Of a DNA stretch of 64,000 bases, positions 39,633 to 48,668 are shown piece by piece. Position 1 is the stretch's first letter. Each line of letters begins with the position of its first letter. The notes beneath the pieces were generated by a model. The model ran no database searches, was not told where the DNA came from, and was given only the letters and a program-made list of their open reading frames with translations. The position numbers and the translations under genes were made by a program. Source of the stretch: Acinetobacter ursingii DSM 16037 = CIP 107286. GTDB taxonomy: Bacteria > Pseudomonadota > Gammaproteobacteria > Pseudomonadales > Moraxellaceae. Where the stretch lies: NCBI RefSeq assembly GCF_000368825.1, contig NZ_KB849717.1:1-64000 (forward strand), given 5' to 3'.

Positions 39633-40979
39633 CTAAAAATTAAGTTTCATGGTTAGCCCCGCAACCCAAGCATCTTCAACTTGTTTGACCCCGCCAGGTT
39701 GATACACATATTGAAGATTAGGACGTAGCGCAATCACAGGTGACCATTGATAATGATAGTTCAATTCGATATTTAACTCGTTATGCTGAACTGGACTGTA
39801 CAAAGGATTGGCATAGTCATCTTGAGTGAGTCCCAATAACTGATTAGATGCATTTTGTCGCTCACGCACACGTGGGTTAACCTCAAAATGAGCAAAACCT
39901 AATCCAATGGTGTCATTTGGTCGTTGATCAAAAGCACCTTTATACCAAAACGCAAGTTGCTGGCTGGATTTAACGACCGTCGTGGCTGGATCATTAAAGG
40001 TAAAATTTGCAGAAACAAATAAACCGCGTTTGACATCATTGTCATGTGCGATGAGTTGTTGCTGTGCATTCAACCAAATACTGTGTCTGCTATCATGCCA
40101 TTGTCGATTTACAGCTTTTAGCTGAATTTGATCTTGGTCATCTTTTTTGACATCTCTGGTTTTTGCTGTCGAAACAAATCCACCAATTTTATATTCACCC
40201 GCTAATCCATGAAACACCTCCAATTTAGGTTTCCATGCCAGTTCTACTGGAATCAAAGCGCCCTTGATATGATCCGTATCCAGATTAAAACCATGTTTTT
40301 CCAATGAATTCTCAGGATTGACTTCATAAATGCCCGCACCAATCCACCATGTAGGTAAAAATTGATATTTGGCATTGATCCCCCATTGACTCACTGGATA
40401 ATTAAACCAGATATCGCCTACGGTTTTGCCGAGTTGTCCACCACATAACATCAAGTTTTGAAACTCACAATGTGAGCTATTAAAGTCATCTGAAAACCCC
40501 ATTCGACCAAATTTAATGTGTAGCTGATTTTCGATAAGTCCTTTTTTAATCCATGCACTGCTTAAGCGCCACCATTGCCCACGCCCATAAATTTCTTGTG
40601 CGCTACTAAATTGTGCAGCTCTTGGGTCACTGATTCGATCATTGGATAAAGACTGACCATCTCGTTTGGTGATGCTGATATTGGCTTGTGTATTGTCCCA
40701 ATCCGCAATTTTCTCTAGATCCAGTAAAGCTCCAAATGTCCATTGATTGGCGTTGAAAAGCTTCTGTGAGTCGTCATAGCCCCCTTTTAGATTTGTTGCA
40801 CTTTCATTCTGAAATGCGAGATTAAATTGATAACCTTGTTGTGCCAATTCATTGCGTTTCCCATTCCAGTCACCCAAAAGCCATTTTTGATCTTGAGCAA
40901 AGGGTTGAAAGGCAAAAACTGTGTGTGAACTGATCGTTGCGGTCAACATAACAACCAAAGATGTCACTGAAAATTTCAT
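39633..40979 (-). CDS. OprB-family outer-membrane porin
   Basis: 448-residue beta-barrel protein. A signal peptide (about 1-23, ending HTVFA) is followed by the OprB opening QKWLLGDWNGKRNELAQQGY and many alternating strands, ending in an aromatic C-terminal strand (VAGLTMKLNF). OprB proteins pass sugars and small hydrophilic acids. In A. baylyi the quinate cluster has a porin-like protein, QuiX, so a role in passing a hydroaromatic acid through the outer membrane fits this neighbourhood. It is upstream of a region read on the same strand but has its own 200-base upstream gap. Confidence 0.85.
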   Translation of the reverse strand: MKFSVTSLVVMLTATISSHTVFAFQPFAQDQKWLLGDWNGKRNELAQQGYQFNLAFQNESATNLKGGYDDSQKLFNANQWTFGALLDLEKIADWDNTQANISITKRDGQSLSNDRISDPRAAQFSSAQEIYGRGQWWRLSSAWIKKGLIENQLHIKFGRMGFSDDFNSSHCEFQNLMLCGGQLGKTVGDIWFNYPVSQWGINAKYQFLPTWWIGAGIYEVNPENSLEKHGFNLDTDHIKGALIPVELAWKPKLEVFHGLAGEYKIGGFVSTAKTRDVKKDDQDQIQLKAVNRQWHDSRHSIWLNAQQQLIAHDNDVKRGLFVSANFTFNDPATTVVKSSQQLAFWYKGAFDQRPNDTIGLGFAHFEVNPRVRERQNASNQLLGLTQDDYANPLYSPVQHNELNIELNYHYQWSPVIALRPNLQYVYQPGGVKQVEDAWVAGLTMKLNF

Positions 40980-41144
40980 GAATGCTGATCCTTAGCATAC
41001 GCTTGTTATCGGTTGCATTGAGCAAGACTTCATTCAATTTAAAGTCAGGCTCAATACCTGCTATTTGTTAAATTTTAGGTATGTATCTACCCTGAGCTGA
41101 TCCCTATACGAATCAAGCCCATCGCAAGTTTTTTTAAATAAATA

Positions 41145-41173
41145 GCTGAGGATCAAATACGATGAACCTCAGC
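41145..41173 (-). terminator. Terminator after the second AAHS MFS gene
   Basis: 7-bp stem GCTGAGG/CCTCAGC, followed on the minus strand by a T-rich stretch, between the MFS stop (41186) and the porin gene. The long loop lowers confidence. Confidence 0.45.
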
Positions 41174-41185
41174 AATCGACTGGTG

Positions 41186-42550
41186 TTATTGTTGATCCAG
41201 ACTGAAGCGTGAGTTGCCAACTTGGTTGATAGATTTGGTTTTGGCACCTTGCATCAAAACTGCAAGTCCAGATAAAACCGCAGGAATCATCAATAAAGAA
41301 AACATCGTTGAAAATGGCATGCCCGAACCAATCATCGCGGCACCAGCAAAGGCACTTAGAATTGCACCAAAGCGACCTATGCCATTCATCCAGCTTGCGC
41401 CTGTTGCTCTTGCTGATGTTGGATAATATCCTGTTGCCAATGCACTCAGTCCAACCGAACCGCCATTAAAGCTAAAGCCTAAAATCCATGCAAAGATGCA
41501 CATCAACAGCATATCCTGATTGAAGTGTCCAAGCCCAAAAGTGGCTAATGCACCAATCATCATCGCAATAAACAAGACTAAGCGTGGACGGTAGCGATCC
41601 ATACACCAACCGAGTGTAATACTGCCAATCGGCCCACCCATTTGAAAGAATGAGGTGACAATAGCGGCTTGCGAAATACTGAAATGATTGGCTTTAATCA
41701 GCGTTGGTAGCCAACTACTGCATAGATAAATCAAAAATAAAGCCATGAAATAACTGATCCAGAGCATGATCGTACCATAGCGATATTTGCTTGATAGGAT
41801 CAGGCTTAGACCCGATTTTTCAGTTTTGACTTCATTTAAATAAATCTGCTGTCCTGCATAAGATTTATCTGGAAAAAGTCGCTTTAAAATCCTCTGGATT
41901 TGATCTTGAGAGGTCGAATGCTTCACCACATAAGTTATCGATTCTGGCATTTTCCAATATAAAAATGGCACTAAAACTAACGGCAATACGCCACCTAAGA
42001 TCAACATACTGCGCCAGCCAAATTCTGGAATCATCCATGCTGCTAAAAAGCCACCTGCCGCCGCACCCAATGAAAAACCACAATACGCCACCGTTACTGA
42101 AAAAGACCGACGATGATCTGGCGCATATTCAGAGGCAAGTGTTGCTGCATTAGGGGCAGCAGCACCCGCACCGAGTCCAGTGAGAAAACGATAAATCATC
42201 AAATGGTGAATGTCGCTTGAAAATGCCGTCAATAAAGTAAAAATACCAAAGGCCAATACGCTTAAAATCAGGACGGGCTTGCGTCCAAATTTATCGGAAA
42301 GCGGGCCTGATACTAAAGCTCCAACTGCAAGTCCAACCAATGCAGCACTAAGCACAGGCGCAAGCTCCTGAGCGCTTACGCCCCACTCCTGAATAATTTG
42401 TGGCGCGATTAATCCCATCACCACCACATCCAGACCATCTAACGCAATAATCGCAAAACAAAAGAATAAAATAAGTTTCTGCAACGCACCCATTTTATTT
42501 TCGTTGAGTATTGTTTTTACATCCTTCCTGTGTATTTGACTTGTGCTCAT
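41186..42550 (-). CDS. MFS carrier, aromatic acid:H+ symporter type, second copy
   Basis: 454-residue AAHS-family transporter, a diverged paralogue of the one at 35222: first helix IALDGLDVVVMGLIAPQIIQEWG, then SGPLSDKFGRKP and a conserved TGASWMNGIGRFGAILSAFAG near the end. It follows a NIPSNAP gene and a (broken) flavoprotein gene on the same strand, repeating the gene content of the first module. The 92-base gap upstream contains a hairpin at 42580-42617. Confidence 0.87.
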   Translation of the reverse strand: MSTSQIHRKDVKTILNENKMGALQKLILFFCFAIIALDGLDVVVMGLIAPQIIQEWGVSAQELAPVLSAALVGLAVGALVSGPLSDKFGRKPVLILSVLAFGIFTLLTAFSSDIHHLMIYRFLTGLGAGAAAPNAATLASEYAPDHRRSFSVTVAYCGFSLGAAAGGFLAAWMIPEFGWRSMLILGGVLPLVLVPFLYWKMPESITYVVKHSTSQDQIQRILKRLFPDKSYAGQQIYLNEVKTEKSGLSLILSSKYRYGTIMLWISYFMALFLIYLCSSWLPTLIKANHFSISQAAIVTSFFQMGGPIGSITLGWCMDRYRPRLVLFIAMMIGALATFGLGHFNQDMLLMCIFAWILGFSFNGGSVGLSALATGYYPTSARATGASWMNGIGRFGAILSAFAGAAMIGSGMPFSTMFSLLMIPAVLSGLAVLMQGAKTKSINQVGNSRFSLDQQ

Positions 42551-42579
42551 TAGATTCTCCTGAGAAAAGCACGAAGTGA

Positions 42580-42617
42580 CCCTTCGGTATTTTTCTCAAA
42601 ATACCGTTCCTGAAGGG
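42580..42617. terminator. Hairpin between NIPSNAP and MFS genes
   Basis: Nested stem: CCCTTC/GAAGGG enclosing GGTATTTT/AAAATACC with loop TCTC. A T-run follows on the plus side (42620-42627). On the minus strand, the direction of the operon, an A-run precedes it and there is no immediate T-run, so it may be an RNA-stability element rather than a terminator. Confidence 0.45.
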
Positions 42618-42642
42618 CGTTTTTTTTAAAAAAACTGCTGAG

Positions 42643-42975
42643 TTAGGGTTGAAGCAAAGAGCTGAGATGTACAGGTTTAACAATTTGATTGACCTGTGAC
42701 ACCACCAATCCTTCTGATGCTTTTAAATAAATTTGAAATTCGGGATCTGTATCTCGGGCATGACTACGTTTTTCGTAATCATCCAGACTGTCATAGCCCC
42801 ATAAATGTACGACTTGATTCAGTATTCCTACACTACTGACATAAAAACCAAACGGTTCGCCTAAATGCTTCTTTAAAACAGGCATAGCCAATTGATCAAA
42901 TACCTCTAAAAATTTAGGCATGCAACGCGGCGTGATGTTATAGATACGATGATCCACAATCGGTTTATGAAACAT
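42643..42975 (-). CDS. NIPSNAP family protein, single-domain
   Basis: 110-residue dimeric-barrel protein with the NIPSNAP pattern: VDHRIYNITPRCMPKFLEVF at the start and VVHLWGYDSLDDYEKRSHAR in the middle. It is half the length of the NIPSNAP gene at 29365, which has two such domains. It overlaps the 3' end of the flavoprotein gene by 11 bases, the same coupling as in the other module. Function unknown. Confidence 0.82.
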   Translation of the reverse strand: MFHKPIVDHRIYNITPRCMPKFLEVFDQLAMPVLKKHLGEPFGFYVSSVGILNQVVHLWGYDSLDDYEKRSHARDTDPEFQIYLKASEGLVVSQVNQIVKPVHLSSLLQP

Positions 42976-44749
42976 GACGCATCTCCTCAGTAGACTGCTG
43001 ATTTACAACAGGTTGGGACTGAGAACATAACAAGCCCTGACCGCCTTTTGCCAAATCCGCAATATGTGAGCCTGTGATATATCCAAAGGTCATGATCGGC
43101 CCCAAGGTAATCCCTGCACCCGGATAATTTCCACCCATGATACTGGCGCGATCATTTCCAACGGCGTATAAGTCCGTGATTTTTTGATTGGCTTGATCGA
43201 GAACTTCACCTGTTACTGCGGTTCGTATACCATCAAAAGTACCCAAATCGCCCATAAATACTTTAACTGCATAAAATGGCCCTTGCTCAATCGGCGCAAC
43301 ACATGGGTTTGGTTTATGCTCTGGATCAGCGAGATAACGGTTAAATGTAGTTGAGCCACGATGAAATTCAGGATCTTCGCCTTTTATTGCACCTATATTG
43401 TAATGTTGCACAGTTTTAACCAGTGTTTTGCCATCTATACCCGCATGTTGAGCCAATTCTTCCAAACTATTGCCTTTAATCAAATAACCTTTTTTGATTA
43501 ATGAACTCAATGGCATAGGTGCAGGTTTGGCATATCCTAAACCATATTTGCTGATGGTTTTTTGATCACAAATAAGCCACATGGCCGTTTCATCAAAATT
43601 TTTACAGGCACGAAATAAATCTGCACCGACATCGTGGTAGGAATTTGATTCATTGGTAAAGCGTTTACCGTTTTTTAACACGCCAATAATGCCCGGTTTA
43701 TAACGATCCAACAAATGTGGAAATACGCCATAACCTTCTGCATCAGGCACTTTAGATACTGGCATCCATGCAGAAGTATCTGCATATTGAAGATCTACAA
43801 TTCCACCAACAGATTCAGCCAAACGGCAGCCATCACCTGTATTGGTTTTGGGTACAGGAGAAATATGTTCCCCGCCGCGTTTGAGATGTGGATAAGCTTG
43901 TTTTAATCGTTCAAGATCATGGGAAAATCCGCCACATGCCAATACCACACCATGTTTGGCTTTGATTTGACAGTTTTGTTGCTGTTGCCCGACTTTAACT
44001 CCCGTCACTTTTCCATCATCAAAGACCAAGCCTTGTACCGATGCATTGGTATAGATTGGAATATCCAGATCAAACGCCGACTTCGCCAATCGTGCAGCTA
44101 AGGCATTACCACTGGTTACATTGGTTCCTCGGCCATATCGAGCTAATTCTTTTAAGTGAATTGCCAGACGTTTTGCCACATAGATAAATGATGTAAATGA
44201 TTTCGTCGCATTAAAGAAATGTTTTAAATCAGCATTGGATGAATTAAACATCATACCAATAAAAGTAATGGTTTTAAGCGGTGGACGCAGGCGTTGCATA
44301 TTGTCGCCCAAACCACGAATATCATAAGGTGCAGCCAAAACTGAACGTCCAATATCTACACCGCCCGGCGCATCAGGGTGATAATCTGGATATAAAGTTG
44401 GAATAAATTTAACTGAAGTATTTTTTTCAAAAAATTTAAGCATTTCAGGGCCATAATCTAAAAATGCATTGACCGCATCTGCATTAAAAAAAGATTTTGT
44501 TTAGTGCTTTAAATAGGTCAATGCTGCTTCACGACTGTCTTGTATACCCTTTTGCTTGGCATGATGATTTCCCGGAATCCAGAGTACGCCACCCGAAAAA
44601 GCTGTTGTCCCTCCAAAAACTTGGTCTTTTTCAAGTACAATCACATTTAAGCCTTTTTTCTTGGCAGTAATGGCTGTCGATAAGCCACCTGCACCAGCGC
44701 CAACCACAACTAAATCACATTCAAGCTGTTGGGGTAATGTTGTATTCAT
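42965..44749 (-). pseudogene. KstD-like flavoprotein gene interrupted by a stop codon
   Basis: Third member of the FAD-dependent desaturase family, about 594 codons if read through. The N-terminal part (LVVVGAGAGGLSTAITAKKK, GGTTAFSGGVLWIPG) ends at a TAA (44501-44503) after YLKH. The same frame then continues with NADAVNAFLDYGPEMLKFFE to the C-terminal GNDRASIMGGNYPGAGITLG. The catalytic Y-P-G-A-G motif is intact. Start is ATG 44749 with AAGGAG upstream; an ORF beginning at GTG 44758 would lie on that site. The remainder could only be made as two separate fragments, so the gene is probably inactive, unless the stop is a sequencing error. Confidence 0.75.
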
Positions 44750-44754
44750 TGTTG

Positions 44755-44859
44755 TCACTCCTTGCGACGTTCCCTACGTTCATTCGCCTCAGCGATCAAG
44801 GCTTCACAATACTGCTGTGAGACCAAAACGTCTTTACTTCTTATTAAACTACTGAGCAA
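44755..44859 (-). CDS. Possible short ORF or gene relic
   Basis: 34-codon frame starting with TTG, with the protein-like tail SQQYCEALIAEANERRERRKE, ending inside the ribosome site of the flavoprotein gene. It could be a short leader gene or the C-terminal relic of a deleted gene. Weak support: no ATG and no clear ribosome site. Confidence 0.2.
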   Translation of the reverse strand: MLSSLIRSKDVLVSQQYCEALIAEANERRERRKE

Positions 44860-45006
44860 AGTTAATTCCGACCAGATCAGTTTGTTCTAATTCAGGCGAT
44901 CATCGCGCAAATCAACCTTATATCGTGCATTGATTATAAAAAAAGCAGATTAAAACGATCATTTAATGAAATACAATTTAAAAACAATATGTTAAAACTA
45001 GGACAT

Positions 45007-45030
45007 AAAAAAAGCGTTCATCCTGAACGC
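45007..45030 (-). terminator. Terminator after the second IclR gene
   Basis: 7-bp stem GCGTTCA/TGAACGC with a 3-base loop, followed on the minus strand by seven T bases. Confidence 0.85.
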
Positions 45031-45050
45031 CTTCATCACCTCTCGCGCAG

Positions 45051-45857
45051 TTAGATCATATCCCGAATTTCTTTGGCAGCTTCTTGTAGTAAAGGTAAAA
45101 CCGTGTTGATCAAATAATGATCATTCACTTTAGCGATCGGAGCAACTGCATTGAGTCCTGCCACAATATGACCCCTTTGATTAATAATTGGAATCGCAAT
45201 TGCCGTGACACCAAGTTCATATTCCTCGGCTGAAATACAATAACCATTGTCTTTAATATGCTGTAACGCAGCTAAAAAATCATCCTCCTCGGTATAGGTA
45301 TAAGCCGTAAGACGCTTAAGTCCATAAAGTTTGATCCAATTTTTTTGTTCTTCTAGTGATTTGTGTGCCAGCAAAATCTTTCCAGTTGAAGAAGCATGGG
45401 CTGGAATTCGATTCCCCAAATGAATCCCAAATGGACTCACCCGAAAATTGGCATTTTGCGGAATGCTTCGTGCAATCGGGACAACCTCATAACTGTCCTG
45501 CACTACCACTGAAAACACCAGTGAAGTTTTATCAGACAAATGATTTAAAACAGATTGAGCAACTTTAGGTAAATGAGCGGTACTTAAAAAAGCACCTGAA
45601 AATTTTAGAACCTTATGGGTCAGCCAATAATAATACTCGTCACTCTCTAAATAACCCAAAAATTTTAAGGTTTTTAAATAACGACGCGCAGCTGTTCGAG
45701 TAATGGTGGTACGCTCTGCAACTTGGGTGACATTCAATCGCTGTCTATCTGTCCCAAATGCCTCCAAAATACTCAAACCTTTGGCAAGGCCTGCAATATA
45801 GTCATCATATTTGATGGTTTCTTGTGAAAGCTCATGTTGAATAATTTGATCCCGCAT
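45051..45857 (-). CDS. IclR-family regulator, PcaU/PobR-like
   Basis: 268-residue regulator. The N-terminal winged helix (YIAGLAKGLSILEAFG, then LNVTQVAERTTITRTAARRYLKTL) and the effector domain (SSTGKILLAHKS, ISAEEYELGVTAIAIPI) resemble the PcaU/PobR/PcaR subgroup that activates aromatic and hydroaromatic acid catabolism. It is divergent from an SDR gene and lies upstream of the second flavoprotein/NIPSNAP/MFS set, so both are candidate targets. AAGGA precedes the ATG. A TTCAG-N5-CTGAA repeat (45892-45906) in the divergent gap is a possible operator. Confidence 0.88.
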   Translation of the reverse strand: MRDQIIQHELSQETIKYDDYIAGLAKGLSILEAFGTDRQRLNVTQVAERTTITRTAARRYLKTLKFLGYLESDEYYYWLTHKVLKFSGAFLSTAHLPKVAQSVLNHLSDKTSLVFSVVVQDSYEVVPIARSIPQNANFRVSPFGIHLGNRIPAHASSTGKILLAHKSLEEQKNWIKLYGLKRLTAYTYTEEDDFLAALQHIKDNGYCISAEEYELGVTAIAIPIINQRGHIVAGLNAVAPIAKVNDHYLINTVLPLLQEAAKEIRDMI

Positions 45858-46043
45858 TCATTTTTCCTTGTCATTCCCTGTCCGATGTTCGTTCAGTATG
45901 TCTGAAGATCGTCTGAAATCACAGCCATGATCTAGAGTAAACAAAACTAAGTACGTAATTTAAAGAGAAGGAATACATCAGAATCGGAGTAGTAATGCTA
46001 TCCACATCACTTCGACCAGAGTTTGGAATTGAGGAATCGTATT

Positions 46044-46784
46044 ATGTGTAGATTAAAAAATAAAGTCTGTATTATCACTGGCGCCGCTTCAGGCATGGGA
46101 GAATCAGAAGCATTGGCCTTTGCACAACAAGGGGCTAAATTGGTGATTGCAGATTTAAATCTAGAACAGGCCAATCGTGTAGCAGCGCAGATTGTCACTG
46201 CGGGTGGCGAAGCATTTGCCTGTCAAGTCAATGTGACTGAACTAGATCAGCTACAACATCTGGTTGAGTTTAGTCTTGAGAAATTTGGGCGAATTGATAT
46301 TTTACTCAATAATGCAGGTGTTTTTGATAAATATACCAACAGCTTAGAAACATCAGATGAACTTTGGGATGCCATGTTTGATATTAATGTCAAATCGGTC
46401 TTTCGTTTGAGCAATCTGGTTTTACCCAAAATGATTGAACAAGGTTCGGGCACCATTATTAATATTGCATCTGTTGCTGGATTGGTCGCACAAATGGGAG
46501 GTGCGTCTTATACCGCATCTAAACATGCGGTGATTGGCTATACCAAACATTTGGCTGCTGTGTATGCAAAATACGGTATTAAAATTAATGCGATTTGTCC
46601 AGGAACCATTCGCACGCCAATGACTGCAAAAATGCTAGAAACCCGGCCAACAGATAAAATTCCATTAGATCGTTTTGGCGAAGCATCAGAAGTTGCAGAC
46701 CTAGCGATTTTTCTGGCATCCGATGAAGCACGTTTTATGAATGGTGCTTGCATCACGATTGATGGTGGCTATACCATTATTTAA
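46044..46784 (+). CDS. Short-chain dehydrogenase/reductase
   Basis: 246-residue NAD(P)-dependent oxidoreductase of the classical SDR family: cofactor motif ITGAASGMGE (residues about 12-21), NNAG (about 86), catalytic Ser in NIASVAG and YTASK (Tyr-x-x-x-Lys, about 151-155), and the PG motif ICPGTIRTPM. Start taken at ATG 46044, eight bases after GAGGA; the frame is open from a TTG at 46023. It is divergent from the PcaU-like regulator and may oxidise a ring hydroxyl to the ketone needed by the flavoproteins; that step is inferred. Confidence 0.88.
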   Translation: MCRLKNKVCIITGAASGMGESEALAFAQQGAKLVIADLNLEQANRVAAQIVTAGGEAFACQVNVTELDQLQHLVEFSLEKFGRIDILLNNAGVFDKYTNSLETSDELWDAMFDINVKSVFRLSNLVLPKMIEQGSGTIINIASVAGLVAQMGGASYTASKHAVIGYTKHLAAVYAKYGIKINAICPGTIRTPMTAKMLETRPTDKIPLDRFGEASEVADLAIFLASDEARFMNGACITIDGGYTII

Positions 46785-46882
46785 ACAAAAAATTTACATC
46801 TTAATTTATAAGTTGGAAAACGCATATCGTTAACAGTCACATCAGGTTTGAACTCATAGATTTAATATTCGTTTAAATAATC

Positions 46883-48200
46883 GAGCCTGTAAATTATTTT
46901 GTGTAAGTTCTATTTTTTATAAATGATCTTTTAATCGATCATCGAACTGAATCGTAAACCAATTCATTGCTAAACGCCAATTTTGAATTGGCATTGTCCA
47001 TTTCTTAGCAGCATTGGTTGTTGCTAAGTAAATGACTTTTTTGACTGAATCATCTGACGAGAAGATCTTTCGCTTCTTGGTTGAATGGCGAATTACGCTA
47101 TTCAACGATTCAATTGCATTGGTTGTATAAATCGCATGACGTATTTCAGCTGGATAGCTAAATATTGTACGGATATTTTCCCAATTGGCTCTCCAGGATT
47201 CTCCAATTTTCGGATATTGATGATTCCATTGATCACAGAAGATATCTAGAGATTTTAAGGCATTTTCTTCTGTACTTGCTTGATAGATCGCTTTTAGACC
47301 AGCTGTAACAGCCTTGTAGTCTTTCCAGCTTACAAATCTCAGGCTATTGCGTACAACATGCACGATACACAGCTGAATGTCCGTATGAGGATAAACAGAG
47401 GCAATGGCATCAGGAAAGCCTTTTAACCCATCTACACAGGCAACAAGAATGTCCTGTACCCCTCGATTTTTGAGTTCTGTCATGACGGATAGCCAGAATT
47501 TGGCACCCTCTGTCTGAGCAATCCACATACCGAGTAATTCTTTTTGCCCATCCATATTGATGCCCAAAGCAAGGTATACAGACTTGTTAATCACATTGGA
47601 GTGTTGACGGACTTTTACAACAATACAGTCGAGATAGACGACTGGATACAGACTATCTAATGCTCTATTTTGCCACTCAGTCACTTGCTCAATCACAGCA
47701 TCGGTCACTTTGCTTATAAGTGATGCTGAGACATCTGCATCGTACATTTCTTTGAAAAATGCGACAATTTCTCTATTGGTCATTCCTTTGGCATACAGGG
47801 AAAGAATTTGGTCATCCATACTGGTAATGCGTGTTTGATGTTTTTTGATAATTTGTGGCTCAAATGAACCTTCCCGATCACGTGGAATATCTAAAGCCAA
47901 TTGCCCATCTTGAGTTGAAACAGTTTTTGAGCTAAAACCATTTCGGCTATTTGAGCCTTTTTTCGGCTGATGCTTTTCATAACCAAGATGATCTGAAAGC
48001 TCTGTATTGAGTGCAGTTTCGATCATGAACTTTTTAAATATGGCGGTCATTTGGTTTAAGTCTTCTGGTGTTTTTAGACCCTTAGCCAATTCAGCAGCCA
48101 TACTTTTGATTGTTGCTTCATCCATGTGAAGTACCTTTTGTAATTATCCTCTGAAGGATAAATGAAAATTAAGTACTTACACAAAATTTAGAACAGTCCC
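46883..48200 (-). mobile_element. Intact IS256-family insertion sequence, 1318 bp
   Basis: The element is bounded by imperfect terminal inverted repeats: GAGCCTGT...ATTTTGTGTAAGT at the left and GGGACTGT...ATTTTGTGTAAGT (reverse complement) at the right. It is flanked on both sides by the 8-bp direct repeat AAATAATC (46875-46882 and 48201-48208), as expected for IS256 target duplication. It carries one full-length transposase gene. The undamaged repeats suggest a fairly recent insertion. Confidence 0.92.
46917..48125 (-). CDS. IS256-family transposase
   Basis: 402-residue mutator-type DDE transposase (PF00872). Recognisable segments are KHQTRITSMDDQILSLYAKG, VYLDCIVVKVR (first catalytic Asp), CVDGLKGFPDAI (second Asp) and the C-terminal NAIESLNSVIR (catalytic Glu). 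Length is normal for the family and no frameshift is seen, so the element may be active. It fills nearly the whole IS. Confidence 0.95.
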   Translation of the reverse strand: MDEATIKSMAAELAKGLKTPEDLNQMTAIFKKFMIETALNTELSDHLGYEKHQPKKGSNSRNGFSSKTVSTQDGQLALDIPRDREGSFEPQIIKKHQTRITSMDDQILSLYAKGMTNREIVAFFKEMYDADVSASLISKVTDAVIEQVTEWQNRALDSLYPVVYLDCIVVKVRQHSNVINKSVYLALGINMDGQKELLGMWIAQTEGAKFWLSVMTELKNRGVQDILVACVDGLKGFPDAIASVYPHTDIQLCIVHVVRNSLRFVSWKDYKAVTAGLKAIYQASTEENALKSLDIFCDQWNHQYPKIGESWRANWENIRTIFSYPAEIRHAIYTTNAIESLNSVIRHSTKKRKIFSSDDSVKKVIYLATTNAAKKWTMPIQNWRLAMNWFTIQFDDRLKDHL

Positions 48201-48259
48201 AAATAATCTAAAGTCTGTTGAAATTCCATGATCAAATGCTGATCTATACGAGGTAGCCA

Positions 48260-48668
48260 TCAAAATATACAAGCTAGAACAACTGAACTTTTATAATTTC
48301 TTTTGAGTTTGTCATATCGAGTGGCTATTCCTCTAAATTGCTTTAACCTACAAAACATATTTTCAGTTAAATGCTTACTTTTATATAAATACCAGTCCAT
48401 ATGATCGTTATTTGACTGACTATTCGACTTTTTTTGTTAGCTATCTTCTCTTTAGTGCCTGTTTGCTTAATCAGCTCTCTTAATGGTTCTGAATCATAGC
48501 CCTTATCTGCACATACAACTTGTGTTTCTTTTAAATCCAGTCCTAAGATTAACTCTGGTGCAATTTTAATATCATACATGGTTCCATCAATAATAAAATT
48601 ACGTAAATTTGAATTGTGATGAACAGATAAATTACGCAGAATACTTTGTACTTTGATCAGTACTGATC
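48260..48668 (-). pseudogene. IS5-family transposase remnant
   Basis: C-terminal part of an IS5-type DDE transposase. Catalytic segments IIDGTMYDIK (Asp), VCADKGYDSE (Asp) and LTENMFCRLKQFRGIATRYD (Glu) are readable, but in two frames. The first frame runs to an AAAAAAAG run near 48430 and a shift there gives the second, ending at TGA 48260. The A7G run resembles the slippery sites of some IS5 subgroups, so this break may be native. The N-terminal third is missing and a stop lies just upstream, so the copy is dead. Confidence 0.75.

Larger units (their letters stand above)
44750..45050. other. Intergenic region upstream of the broken flavoprotein gene
   Basis: 301 bases between the flavoprotein gene and the IclR gene. 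It holds a short open frame (44755-44859), an imperfect GCGATCATCGC palindrome near 44898, and the IclR terminator at its right end. No TGGAACA palindrome is present here. Confidence 0.4.
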
